From Panagrolaimus kolymaensis (Eukaryota; Nematoda; Chromadorea; Rhabditida; Panagrolaimidae): a DNA stretch of 64,000 nt. The position numbers and the translations under genes were made by a program. This document shows, in pieces, positions 13,901-28,600 of the stretch. The first letter of the stretch is position 1. Each line of letters begins with the position of its first letter. The DNA lies in the NCBI GenBank assembly GCA_028622995.1, contig JAJQJQ010000036.1, positions 2,356,001-2,420,000 of the forward strand, given 5' to 3'. The notes below the pieces were generated by a model that made no database searches, was not told the DNA's origin, and saw only the letters and a list, made by a program, of their open reading frames with translations.

Positions 13901-15870
13901 TTATAATTTATTAAAGCGTTTCATTGTTGAAAGATTGAATCTAAATTTTACTAAAAATTTCTAAAACGCAGGTTTCAATAGTTTTGATATGCCTGGATCG
14001 AACCAAACTAATTTTTCTTGCAGTAATATTATTTTTATAATTTATTAAAGCGTTTCATTGTTGAAAGATTGAATCTAAATTTTACTAAAAATTTCTAAAA
14101 CGCAGGTTTCAATAGTTTTGATATGCCTGGATCGAAAAAAACATAAATTTCCTTGCTGTATTTTCATTTTTATAATTAAAGAAAGCGTTTCATTGTTGAA
14201 AGATTGAATCTAAATTTTACAAAAAATTTCTAAAACGCAGGTTTCAATAGTATTGATATGCCTGGATCGAACCAAACTAATTTTTCTTGCAGTAATATTA
14301 TTTTTATAATTTATTAAAGCGTTTCATTGTTGAAAGATTGAATCTAAATTTTACTAAAAATTTCTAAAACGCAGGTTTCAATAGTTTTGATATGCCTGGA
14401 TCGAACCAAACTAATTTTTCTTGCAGTAATATTATTTTTATAATTTATTAAAGCGTTTCATTGTTGAAAGATTGAATCTAAATTTTACTAAAAATTTCTA
14501 AAACGCAGGTTTCAATAGTTTTGATATGCCTGGATCGAACCAAACTAATTTTTCTTGCAGTAATATTATTTTTATAATTTATTAAAGCGTTTCATTGTTG
14601 AAAGATTGAATCTAAATTTTACTAAAAATTTCTAAAACGCAGGTTTCAATAGTTTTGATATGCCTAGATCGAACCAAACTAATTTTTCTTGCAGTAATAT
14701 TATTTTTATAATTTATTAAAGCGTTTCATTGTTGAAAGATTGAATCTAAATTTTACTAAAAATTTCTAAAACGCAGGTTTCAATAGTTTTGATATGCCTG
14801 GATCGAACCAAACTAATTTTTCTTGCAGTAATATTATTTTTATAATTTATTAAAGCGTTTCATTGTTGAAAGATTGAATCTAAATTTTACTAAAAATTTC
14901 TAAAACGCAGGTTTCAATAGTTTTGATATGCCTGGATCGAACCAAACTAATTTTTCTTGCAGTAATATTATTTTTATAATTTATTAAAGCGTTTCATTGT
15001 TGAAAGATTGAATCTAAATTTTACTAAAAATTTCTAAAACGCAGGTTTCAATAGTTTTGATATGCCTGGATCGAACCAAACTAATTTTTCTTGCAGTAAT
15101 ATTATTTTTATAATTTATTAAAGCGTTTCATTGTTGAAAGATTGAATCTAAATTTTACTAAAAATTTCTAAAACGCAGGTTTCAATAGTTTTGATATGCC
15201 TGGATCGAACCAAACTAATTTTTCTTGCAGTAATATTATTTTTATAATTTATTAAAGCGTTTCATTGTTGAAAGATTGAATCTAAATTTTACTAAAAATT
15301 TCTAAAACGCAGGTTTCAATAGTTTTGATATGCCTGGATCGAACCAAACTAATTTTTCTTGCAGTAATATTATTTTTATAATTTATTAAAGCGTTTCATT
15401 GTTGAAAGATTGAATCTAAATTTTACTAAAAATTTCTAAAACGCAGGTTTCAATAGTTTTGATATGCCTGGATCGAACCAAACTAATTTTTCTTGCAGTA
15501 ATATTATTTTTATAATTTATTAAAGCGTTTCATTGTTGAAAGATTGAATCTAAATTTTACTAAAAATTTCTAAAACGCAGGTTTCAATAGTTTTGATATG
15601 CCTGGATCGAACCAAACTAATTTTTCTTGCAGTAATATTATTTTTATAATTTATTAAAGCGTTTCATTGTTGAAAGATTGAATCTAAATTTTACTAAAAA
15701 TTTCTAAAACGCAGGTTTCAATAGTTTTGATATGCCTGGATCGAACCAAACTAATTTTTCTTGCAGTAATATTATTTTTATAATTTATTAAAGCGTTTCA
15801 TTGTTGAAAGATTGAATCTAAATTTTACTAAAAATTTCTAAAACGCAGGTTTCAATAGTTTTGATATGCC

Positions 15871-18760
15871 TAGATCGAACCAAACTAATTTTTCTTGCAG
15901 TAATATTATTTTTATAATTTATTAAAGCGTTTCATTGTTGAAAGATTGAATCTAAATTTTACTAAAAATTTCTAAAACGCAGGTTTCAATAGTTTTGATA
16001 TGCCTGGATCGAACCAAACTAATTTTTCTTGCAGTAATATTATTTTTATAATTTATTAAAGCGTTTCATTGTTGAAAGATTGAATCTAAATTTTACTAAA
16101 AATTTCTAAAAAGCAGGTTTCAATAGTTTTGATATGCCTGGATCGAACCAAACTAATTTTTCTTGCAGTAATATTATTTTTATAATTTATTAAAGCGTTT
16201 CATTGTTGAAAGATTGAATCTAAATTTTACTAAAAATTTCTAAAACGCAGGTTTCAATAGTTTTGATATGCCTGGATCGAAAAAAACATAAATTTCCTTG
16301 CTGTATTTTCATTTTTATAATTAAAGAAAGCGTTTCATTGTTGAAAGATTGAATCTAAATTTTACAAAAAATTTCTAAAACGCAGGTTTCAATAGTATTG
16401 ATATGCCTGGATCGAACCAAACTAATTTTTCTTGCAGTAATATTATTTTTATAATTTATTAAAGCGTTTCATTGTTGAAAGATTGAATCTAAATTTTACT
16501 AAAAATTTCTAAAACGCAGGTTTCAATAGTTTTGATATGCCTGGATCGAACCAAACTAATTTTTCTTGCAGTAATATTATTTTTATAATTTATTAAAGCG
16601 TTTCATTGTTGAAAGATTGAATCTAAATTTTACTAAAAATTTCTAAAACGCAGGTTTCAATAGTTTTGATATGCCTGGATCGAACCAAACTAATTTTTCT
16701 TGCAGTAATATTATTTTTATAATTTATTAAAGCGTTTCATTGTTGAAAGATTGAATCTAAATTTTACTAAAAATTTCTAAAACGCAGGTTTCAATAGTTT
16801 TGATATGCCTAGATCGAACCAAACTAATTTTTCTTGCAGTAATATTATTTTTATAATTTATTAAAGCGTTTCATTGTTGAAAGATTGAATCTAAATTTTA
16901 CTAAAAATTTCTAAAACGCAGGTTTCAATAGTTTTGATATGCCTGGATCGAACCAAACTAATTTTTCTTGCAGTAATATTATTTTTATAATTTATTAAAG
17001 CGTTTCATTGTTGAAAGATTGAATCTAAATTTTACTAAAAATTTCTAAAAAGCAGGTTTCAATAGTTTTGATATGCCTGGATCGAACCAAACTAATTTTT
17101 CTTGCAGTAATATTATTTTTATAATTTATTAAAGCGTTTCATTGTTGAAAGATTGAATCTAAATTTTACTAAAAATTTCTAAAACGCAGGTTTCAATAGT
17201 TTTGATATGCCTGGATCGAAAAAAACATAAATTTCCTTGCTGTATTTTCATTTTTATAATTAAAGAAAGCGTTTCATTGTTGAAAGATTGAATCTAAATT
17301 TTACAAAAAATTTCTAAAACGCAGGTTTCAATAGTATTGATATGCCTGGATCGAACCAAACTAATTTTTCTTGCAGTAATATTATTTTTATAATTTATTA
17401 AAGCGTTTCATTGTTGAAAGATTGAATCTAAATTTTACTAAAAATTTCTAAAACGCAGGTTTCAATAGTTTTGATATGCCTGGATCGAAAAAAATATAAA
17501 TTTCCTTGCTGTATTTTCATTTTTATAATTAAAGAAAGCGTTTCATTGTTGAAAAATTGAATCTAAATTTTACTAAAAATTTCTAAAACGCAGGTTTCAA
17601 TAGTTTTGATATGCCTGGATCGAACCAAACTAATTTTTCTTGCAGTAATATTATTTTTATAATTTATTAAAGCGTTTCATTGTTGAAAGATTGAATCTAA
17701 ATTTTACTAAAAATTTCTAAAACGCAGGTTTCAATAGTTTTGATATGCCTGGATCGAACCAAACTAATTTTTCTTGCAGTAATATTATTTTTATAATTTA
17801 TTAAAGCGTTTCATTGTTGAAAGATTGAATCTAAATTTTACTAAAAATTTCTAAAACGCAGGTTTCAATAGTTTTGATATGCCTGGATCGAACCAAACTA
17901 ATTTTTCTTGCAGTAATATTATTTTTATAATTTATTAAAGCGTTTCATTGTTGAAAGATTGAATCTAAATTTTACTAAAAATTTCTAAAACGCAGGTTTC
18001 AATAGTTTTGATATGCCTAGATCGAACCAAACTAATTTTTCTTGCAGTAATATTATTTTTATAATTTATTAAAGCGTTTCATTGTTGAAAGATTGAATCT
18101 AAATTTTACTAAAAATTTCTAAAACGCAGGTTTCAATAGTTTTGATATGCCTGGATCGAACCAAACTAATTTTTCTTGCAGTAATATTATTTTTATAATT
18201 TATTAAAGCGTTTCATTGTTGAAAGATTGAATCTAAATTTTACTAAAAATTTCTAAAAAGCAGGTTTCAATAGTTTTGATATGCCTGGATCGAACCAAAC
18301 TAATTTTTCTTGCAGTAATATTATTTTTATAATTTATTAAAGCGTTTCATTGTTGAAAGATTGAATCTAAATTTTACTAAAAATTTCTAAAACGCAGGTT
18401 TCAATAGTTTTGATATGCCTGGATCGAAAAAAACATAAATTTCCTTGCTGTATTTTCATTTTTATAATTAAAGAAAGCGTTTCATTGTTGAAAGATTGAA
18501 TCTAAATTTTACAAAAAATTTCTAAAACGCAGGTTTCAATAGTATTGATATGCCTGGATCGAACCAAACTAATTTTTCTTGCAGTAATATTATTTTTATA
18601 ATTTATTAAAGCGTTTCATTGTTGAAAGATTGAATCTAAATTTTACTAAAAATTTCTAAAACGCAGGTTTCAATAGTTTTGATATGCCTGGATCGAAAAA
18701 AATATAAATTTCCTTGCTGTATTTTCATTTTTATAATTAAAGAAAGCGTTTCATTGTTGA
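15871..18760. repeat. Higher-order repeats of 939 and 1208 bp in the satellite
   Basis: Marker monomers recur in fixed order. CCTAGATCG at 15871, 16810 and 18018, and type B monomers at 16274, 17213 and 18421, give spacings of 939 then 1208 bp. A second B monomer type (ATATAAATTTCC, followed by GAAAAATTG) at 17482 recurs at 18690, again 1208 bp. 1208 equals seven 134 bp plus two 135 bp monomers, and 1208 is 939 plus 269. This nested pattern indicates stepwise segmental duplication by unequal exchange. Confidence 0.8.
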
Positions 18761-21700
18761 AAAATTGAATCTAAATTTTACTAAAAATTTCTAAAACGCA
18801 GGTTTCAATAGTTTTGATATGCCTGGATCGAACCAAACTAATTTTTCTTGCAGTAATATTATTTTTATAATTTATTAAAGCGTTTCATTGTTGAAAGATT
18901 GAATCTAAATTTTACTAAAAATTTCTAAAACGCAGGTTTCAATAGTTTTGATATGCCTGGATCGAACCAAACTAATTTTTCTTGCAGTAATATTATTTTT
19001 ATAATTTATTAAAGCGTTTCATTGTTGAAAGATTGAATCTAAATTTTACTAAAAATTTCTAAAACGCAGGTTTCAATAGTTTTGATATGCCTGGATCGAA
19101 ACAAACTAATTTTTCTTGCAGTAATATTATTTTTATAATTTATTAAAGCGTTTCATTGTTGAAAGATTGAATCTAAATTTTACTAAAAATTTCTAAAACG
19201 CAGGTTTCAATAGTTTTGATATGCCTGGATCGAAACAAACTAATTTTTCTTGCAGTAATATTATTTTTATAATTTATTAAAGCGTTTCATTGTTGAAAAA
19301 TTGAATCTAAATTTTACTAAAAATTTCTAAAACGCAGGTTTCAATAGTTTTGATATGCCTGGATCGAACCAAACTAATTTTTCTTGCAGTAATATTATTT
19401 TTATAATTTATTAAAGCGTTTCATTGTTGAAAGATTGAATCTAAATTTTACTAAAAATTTCTAAAACGCAGGTTTCAATAGTTTTGATATGCCTGGATCG
19501 AAACAAACTAATTTTTCTTGCAGTAATATTATTTTTATAATTTATTAAAGCGTTTCATTGTTGAAAGATTGAATCTAAATTTTACTAAAAATTTCTAAAA
19601 CGCAGGTTTCAATAGTTTTGATATGCCTGGATCGAAACAAACTAATTTTTCTTGCAGTAATATTATTTTTATAATTTATTAAAGCGTTTCATTGTTGAAA
19701 AATTGAATCTAAATTTTACTAAAAATTTCTAAAACGCAGGTTTCAATAGTTTTGATATGCCTGGATCGAACCAAACTAATTTTTCTTGCAGTAATATTAT
19801 TTTTATAATTTATTAAAGCGTTTCATTGTTGAAAGATTGAATCTAAATTTTACTAAAAATTTCTAAAACGCAGGTTTCAATAGTTTTGATATGCCTGGAT
19901 CGAACCAAACTAATTTTTCTTGCAGTAATATTATTTTTATAATTTATTAAAGCGTTTCATTGTTGAAAGATTGAATCTAAATTTTACTAAAAATTTCTAA
20001 AACGCAGGTTTCAATAGTTTTGATATGCCTGGATCGAACCAAACTAATTTTTCTTGCAGTAATATTATTTTTATAATTTATTAAAGCGTTTCATTGTTGA
20101 AAGATTGAATCTAAATTTTACTAAAAATTTCTAAAACGCAGGTTTCAATAGTTTTGATATGCCTGGATCGAAACAAACTAATTTTTCTTGCAGTAATATT
20201 ATTTTTATAATTTATTAAAGCGTTTCATTGTTGAAAGATTGAATCTAAATTTTACTAAAAATTTCTAAAACGCAGGTTTCAATAGTTTTGATATGCCTGT
20301 ATCGAACCAAACTAATTTTTCTTGCAGTAATATTATTTTTATAATTTATTAAAGCGTTTCATTGTTGAAAGATTGAATCTAAATTTTACTAAAAATTTCT
20401 AAAACGCAGGTTTCAATAGTTTTGATATGCCTGGATCGAACCAAACTAATTTTTCTTGCAGTAATATTATTTTTATAATTTATTAAAGCGTTTCATTGTT
20501 GAAAGATTGAATCTAAATTTTACTAAAAATTTCTAAAACGCAGGTTTCAATAGTTTTGATATGCCTGGATCGAACCAAACTAATTTTTCTTGCAGTAATA
20601 TTATTTTTATAATTTATTAAAGCGTTTCATTGTTGAAAGATTGAATCTAAATTTTACTAAAAATTTCTAAAACGCAGGTTTCAATAGTTTTGATATGCCT
20701 GGATCGAAAAAAATATAAATTTCCTTGCTGTATTTTCATTTTTATAATTAAAGAAAGCGTTTCATTGTTGAAAAATTGAATCTAAATTTTACTAAAAATT
20801 TCTAAAACGCAGGTTTCAATAGTTTTGATATGCCTGGATCGAACCAAACTAATTTTTCTTGCAGTAATATTATTTTTATAATTTATTAAAGCGTTTCATT
20901 GTTGAAAGATTGAATCTAAATTTTACTAAAAATTTCTAAAACGCAGGTTTCAATAGTTTTGATATGCCTGGATCGAACCAAACTAATTTTTCTTGCAGTA
21001 ATATTATTTTTATAATTTATTAAAGCGTTTCATTGTTGAAAGATTGAATCTAAATTTTACTAAAAATTTCTAAAACGCAGGTTTCAATAGTTTTGATATG
21101 CCTGGATCGAAACAAACTAATTTTTCTTGCAGTAATATTATTTTTATAATTTATTAAAGCGTTTCATTGTTGAAAGATTGAATCTAAATTTTACTAAAAA
21201 TTTCTAAAACGCAGGTTTCAATAGTTTTGATATGCCTGGATCGAAACAAACTAATTTTTCTTGCAGTAATATTATTTTTATAATTTATTAAAGCGTTTCA
21301 TTGTTGAAAAATTGAATCTAAATTTTACTAAAAATTTCTAAAACGCAGGTTTCAATAGTTTTGATATGCCTGGATCGAACCAAACTAATTTTTCTTGCAG
21401 TAATATTATTTTTATAATTTATTAAAGCGTTTCATTGTTGAAAGATTGAATCTAAATTTTACAAAAAATTTCTAAAACGCAGGTTTCAATAGTTTTGATA
21501 TGCCTTTATCGAACCAAACTAATTTTTCTTGCAGTAATATTATTTTTATAATTTATTAAAGCGTTTCATTGTTGAAAGATTGAATCTAAATTTTACAAAA
21601 AATTTCTAAAACGCAGGTTTCAATAGTTTTGATATGCCTGGATCGAACCAAACTAATTTTTCTTGCAGTAATATTATTTTTATAATTTATTAAAGCGTTT

Positions 21701-24700
21701 CATTGTTGAAAGATTGAATCTAAATTTTACAAAAAATTTCTAAAACGCAGGTTTCAATAGTTTTGATATGCCTTTATCGAACCAAACTAATTTTTCTTGC
21801 AGTAATATTATTTTTATAATTTATTAAAGCGTTTCATTGTTGAAAGATTGAATCTAAATTTTACAAAAAATTTCTAAAACGCAGGTTTCAATAGTTTTGA
21901 TATGCCTGGATCGAACCAAACTAATTTTTCTTGCAGTAATATTATTTTTATAATTTATTAAAGCGTTTCATTGTTGAAAAATTGAATCTAAATTTTACTA
22001 AAAATTTCTAAAACGCAGGTTTCAATAGTTTTGATATGCCTGGATCGAACCAAACTAATTTTTCTTGCAGTAATATTATTTTTATAATTTATTAAAGCGT
22101 TTCATTGTTGAAAGATTGAATCTAAATTTTACAAAAAATTTCTAAAACGCAGGTTTCAATAGTTTTGATATGCCTGGATCGAAAAAAATATAAATTTCCT
22201 TGCTGTATTTTCATTTTTATAATTAAAGAAAGCGTTTCATTGTTGAAAGATTGAATCTAAATTTTACTAAAAATTTCTAAAACGCAGGTTTCAATAGTTT
22301 TGATATGCCTGGATCGAACCAAACTAATTTTTCTTGCAGTAATATTATTTTTATAATTTATTAAAGCGTTTCATTGTTGAAAGATTGAATCTGAATTTTA
22401 CTAAAAATTTCTAAAACGCAGGTTTCAATAGTTTTGATATGCCTGGATCGAAAAAAATATAAATTTCCTTGCTGTATTTTCATTTTTATAATTAAAGAAA
22501 GCGTTTCATTGTTGAAAGATTGAATCTAAATTTTACTAAAAATTTCTAAAACGCAGGTTTCAATAGTTTTGATATGCCTGGATCGAACCAAACTAATTTT
22601 TCTTGCAGTAATATTATTTTTATAATTTATTAAAGCGTTTCATTGTTGAAAGATTGAATCTGAATTTTACTAAAAATTTCTAAAACGCAGGTTTCAATAG
22701 TTTTGATATGCCTGGATCGAACCAAACTAATTTTTCTTGCAGTAATATTATTTTTATAATTTATTAAAGCGTTTCATTGTTGAAAGATTGAATCTGAATT
22801 TTACAAAAAATTTCTAAAACGCAGGTTTCAATAGTTTTGATATGCCTGGATCGAAAAAAATATAAATTTCCTTGCTGTATTTTCATTTTTATAATTAAAG
22901 AAAGCGTTTCATTGTTGAAAGATTGAATCTAAATTTTACTAAAAATTTCTAAAACGCAGGTTTCAATAGTTTTGATATGCCTGGATCGAACCAAACTAAT
23001 TTTTCTTGCAGTAATATTATTTTTATAATTTATTAAAGCGTTTCATTGTTGAAAGATTGAATCTGAATTTTACTAAAAATTTCTAAAACGCAGGTTTCAA
23101 TAGTTTTGATATGCCTGGATCGAAAAAAATATAAATTTCCTTGCTGTATTTTCATTTTTATAATTAAAGAAAGCGTTTCATTGTTGAAAGATTGAATCTA
23201 AATTTTACTAAAAATTTCTAAAACGCAGGTTTCAATAGTTTTGATATGCCTGGATCGAACCAAACTAATTTTTCTTGCAGTAATATTATTTTTATAATTT
23301 ATTAAAGCGTTTCATTGTTGAAAGATTGAATCTAAATTTTACTAAAAATTTCTAAAACGCAGGTTTCAATAGTTTTGATATGCCTGGATCGAACCAAACT
23401 AATTTTTCTTGCAGTAATATTATTTTTATAATTTATTAAAGCGTTTCATTGTTGAAAGATTGAATCTGAATTTTACTAAAAATTTCTAAAACGCAGGTTT
23501 CAATAGTTTTGATATGCCTGGATCGAACCAAACTAATTTTTCTTGCAGTAATATTATTTTTATAATTTATTAAAGCGTTTCATTGTTGAAAGATTGAATC
23601 TGAATTTTACAAAAAATTTCTAAAACGCAGGTTTCAATAGTTTTGATATGCCTGGATCGAAAAAAATATAAATTTCCTTGCTGTATTTTCATTTTTATAA
23701 TTAAAGAAAGCGTTTCATTGTTGAAAGATTGAATCTAAATTTTACTAAAAATTTCTAAAACGCAGGTTTCAATAGTTTTGATATGCCTGGATCGAACCAA
23801 ACTAATTTTTCTTGCAGTAATATTATTTTTATAATTTATTAAAGCGTTTCATTGTTGAAAGATTGAATCTGAATTTTACTAAAAATTTCTAAAACGCAGG
23901 TTTCAATAGTTTTGATATGCCTGGATCGAACCAAACTAATTTTTCTTGCAGTAATATTATTTTTATAATTTATTAAAGCGTTTCATTGTTGAAAGATTGA
24001 ATCTGAATTTTACTAAAAATTTCTAAAACGCAGGTTTCAATAGTTTTGATATGCCTGGATCGAACCAAACTAATTTTTCTTGCAGTAATATTATTTTTAT
24101 AATTTATTAAAGCGTTTCATTGTTGAAAGATTGAATCTGAATTTTACAAAAAATTTCTAAAACGCAGGTTTCAATAGTTTTGATATGCCTGGATCGAAAA
24201 AAATATAAATTTCCTTGCTGTATTTTCATTTTTATAATTAAAGAAAGCGTTTCATTGTTGAAAGATTGAATCTAAATTTTACTAAAAATTTCTAAAACGC
24301 AGGTTTCAATAGTTTTGATATGCCTGGATCGAACCAAACTAATTTTTCTTGCAGTAATATTATTTTTATAATTTATTAAAGCGTTTCATTGTTGAAAGAT
24401 TGAATCTGAATTTTACTAAAAATTTCTAAAACGCAGGTTTCAATAGTTTTGATATGCCTGGATCGAAAAAAAAACATAAATTTCCTTGCTGTATTTTCAT
24501 TTTTATAATTAAAGAAAGCGTTTCATTGTTGAAAGATTGAATCTAAATTTTACTAAAAATTTCTAAAACGCAGGTTTAAATAGTTTTGATATGCCTGGAT
24601 CGAACCAAACTAATTTTTCTTGCAGTAATATTATTTTTATAATTTATTAAAGCGTTTCATTGTTGAAAGATTGAATCTGAATTTTACTAAAAATTTCTAA

Positions 24701-25539
24701 AACGCAGGTTTCAATAGTTTTGATATGCCTGGATCGAAAAAAAAACATAAATTTCCTTGCTGTATTTTCATTTTTATAATTAAAGAAAGCGTTTCATTGT
24801 TGAAAGATTGAATCTAAATTTTACTAAAAATTTCTAAAACGCAGGTTTCAATAGTTTTGATATGCCTGGATCGAAAAAAACATAAATTTCCTTGCTGTAT
24901 TTTCATTTTTATAATTAAAGAAAGCGTTTCATTGTTGAAAGATTGAATCTAAATTTTACTAAAAATTTCTAAAACGCAGGTTTCAATAGTTTTGATATGC
25001 CTGGATCGAAAAAAACATAAATTTCCTTGCTGTATTTTCATTTTTATAATTAAAGAAAGCGTTTCATTGTTGAAAGATTGAATCTAAATTTTACTAAAAA
25101 TTTCTAAAACGCAGGTTTCAATAGTTTTGATATGCCTGGATCGAACCAAACTAATTTTTCTTGCAGTAATATTATTTTTATAATTTATTAAAGCGTTTCA
25201 TTGTTGAAAGATTGAATCTGAATTTTACTAAAAATTTCTAAAACGCAGGTTTCAATAGTTTTGATATGCCTGGATCGAAAAAAAAACATAAATTTCCTTA
25301 CTGTATTTTCATTTTTATAATTAAAGAAAGCGTTTCATTGTTGAAAGATTGAATCTAAATTTTACTAAAAATTTCTAAAACGCAGGTTTCAATAGTTTTG
25401 ATATGCCTGGATCGAACCAAACTAATTTTTCTTGCAGTAATATTATTTTTATAATTTATTAAAGCGTTTCATTGTTGAAAGATTGAATCTAAATTTTACA
25501 AAAAATTTCTAAAACGCAGGTTTCAATAGTTTTGATATG

Positions 25540-25605
25540 CCTGGATCGAAAAAAACATAAATTTCCTTGCTGTATTTTCATTTTTATAATTTATTAAAGC
25601 GTTTC
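25540..25605. repeat. Hybrid B/A satellite monomer
   Basis: This monomer begins as type B after GGATCGAA (AAAAACATAAATTTCCTTGC) but ends with the type A tail AATTTATTAAAGCG instead of the B tail AATTAAAGAAAGCG. It marks an exchange or conversion breakpoint inside the short T-rich segment common to both types. Confidence 0.8.
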
Positions 25606-28600
25606 ATTGTTGAAAGATTGAATCTAAATTTTACTAAAAATTTCTAAAACGCAGGTTTCAATAGTTTTGATATGCCTGGATCGAACCAAACTAATTTTTC
25701 TTGCAGTAATATTATTTTTATAATTTATTAAAGCGTTTCATTGTTGAAAGATTGAATCTAAATTTTACTAAAAATTTCTAAAACGCAGGTTTCAATAGTT
25801 TTGATATGCCTGGATCGAACCAAACTAATTTTTCTTGCAGTAATATTATTTTTATAATTTATTAAAGCGTTTCATTGTTGAAAGATTGAATCTAAATTTT
25901 ACAAAAAATTTCTAAAACGCAGGTTTCAATAGTTTTGATATGCCTGGATCGAAAAAAACATAAATTTCCTTGCTGTATTTTCATTTTTATAATTAAAGAA
26001 AGCGTTTCATTGTTGAAAGATTGAATCTAAATTATACTAAAAATTTCTAAAACGCAGGTTTCAATAGTTTTGATATGCCTGGATCGAACCAAACTAATTT
26101 TTCTTGCAGTAATATTATTTTTATAATTTATTAAAGCGTTTCATTGTTGAAAGATTGAATCTGAATTTTACTAAAAATTTCTAAAACGCAGGTTTCAATA
26201 GTTTTGATATGCCTGGATCGAAAAAAAAACATAAATTTCCTTACTGTATTTTCATTTTTATAATTAAAGAAAGCGTTTCATTGTTGAAAGATTGAATCTA
26301 AATTTTACTAAAAATTTCTAAAACGCAGGTTTCAATAGTTTTGATATGCCTGGATCGAACCAAACTAATTTTTCTTGCAGTAATATTATTTTTATAATTT
26401 ATTAAAGCGTTTCATTGTTGAAAGATTGAATCTAAATTTTACAAAAAATTTCTAAAACGCAGGTTTCAATAGTTTTGATATGCCTGGATCGAAAAAAACA
26501 TAAATTTCCTTGCTGTATTTTCATTTTTATAATTAAAGAAAGCGTTTCATTGTTGAAAGATTGAATCTAAATTTTACTAAAAATTTCTAAAACGCAGGTT
26601 TCAATAGTTTTGATATGCCTGGATCGAACCAAACTAATTTTTCTTGCAGTAATATTATTTTTATAATTTATTAAAGCGTTTCATTGTTGAAAGATTGAAT
26701 CTAAATTTTACTAAAAATTTCTAAAACGCAGGTTTCAATAGTTTTGATATGCCTGGATCGAACCAAACTAATTTTTCTTGCAGTAATATTATTTTTATAA
26801 TTTATTAAAGCGTTTCATTGTTGAAAGATTGAATCTAAATTTTACTAAAAATTTCTAAAACGCAGGTTTCAATAGTTTTGATATGCCTGGATCGAACCAA
26901 ACTAATTTTTCTTGCAGTAATATTATTTTTATAATTTATTAAAGCGTTTCATTGTTGAAAGATTGAATCTAAATTTTACAAAAAATTTCTAAAACGCAGG
27001 TTTCAATAGTTTTGATATGCCTGGATCGAAAAAAACATAAATTTCCTTGCTGTATTTTCATTTTTATAATTAAAGAAAGCGTTTCATTGTTGAAAGATTG
27101 AATCTAAATTTTACTAAAAATTTCTAAAACGCAGGTTTCAATAGTTTTGATATGCCTGGATCGAACCAAACTAATTTTTCTTGCAGTAATATTATTTTTA
27201 TAATTTATTAAAGCGTTTCATTGTTGAAAGATTGAATCTAAATTTTACTAAAAATTTCTAAAACGCAGGTTTCAATAGTTTTGATATGCCTGGATCGAAC
27301 CAAACTAATTTTTCTTGCAGTAATATTATTTTTATAATTTATTAAAGCGTTTCATTGTTGAAAGATTGAATCTGAATTTTACTAAAAATTTCTAAAACGC
27401 AGGTATCAATAGTTTTGATATGCCTGGATCGAAAAAAAAACATAAATTTCCTTACTGTATTTTCATTTTTATAATTAAAGAAAGCGTTTCATTGTTGAAA
27501 GATTGAATCTAAATTTTACTAAAAATTTCTAAAACGCAGGTTTCAATAGTTTTGATATGCCTGGATCGAACCAAACTAATTTTTCTTGCAGTAATATTAT
27601 TTTTATAATTTATTAAAGCGTTTCATTGTTGAAAGATTGAATCTAAATTTTACAAAAAATTTCTAAAACGCAGGTTTCAATAGTTTTGATATGCCTGGAT
27701 CGAAAAAAACATAAATTTCCTTGCTGTATTTTCATTTTTATAATTAAAGAAAGCGTTTCATTGTTGAAAGATTGAATCTAAATTTTACTAAAAATTTCTA
27801 AAACGCAGGTTTCAATAGTTTTGATATGCCTGGATCGAACCAAACTAATTTTTCTTGCAGTAATATTATTTTTATAATTTATTAAAGCGTTTCATTGTTG
27901 AAAGATTGAATCTGAATTTTACAAAAAATTTCTAAAACGCAGGTTTCAATAGTTTTGATATGCCTGGATCGAAAAAAATATAAATTTCCTTGCTGTATTT
28001 TCATTTTTATAATTAAAGAAAGCGTTTCATTGTTGAAAGATTGAATCTAAATTTTACTAAAAATTTCTAAAACGCAGGTTTCAATAGTTTTGATATGCCT
28101 GGATCGAACCAAACTAATTTTTCTTGCAGTAATATTATTTTTATAATTTATTAAAGCGTTTCATTGTTGAAAGATTGAATCTGAATTTTACTAAAAATTT
28201 CTAAAACGCAGGTTTCAATAGTTTTGATATGCCTGGATCGAAAAAAATATAAATTTCCTTGCTGTATTTTCATTTTTATAATTAAAGAAAGCGTTTCATT
28301 GTTGAAAGATTGAATCTAAATTTTACTAAAAATTTCTAAAACGCAGGTTTCAATAGTTTTGATATGCCTGGATCGAACCAAACTAATTTTTCTTGCAGTA
28401 ATATTATTTTTATAATTTATTAAAGCGTTTCATTGTTGAAAGATTGAATCTAAATTTTACTAAAAATTTCTAAAACGCAGGTTTCAATAGTTTTGATATG
28501 CCTGGATCGAACCAAACTAATTTTTCTTGCAGTAATATTATTTTTATAATTTATTAAAGCGTTTCATTGTTGAAAGATTGAATCTGAATTTTACTAAAAA

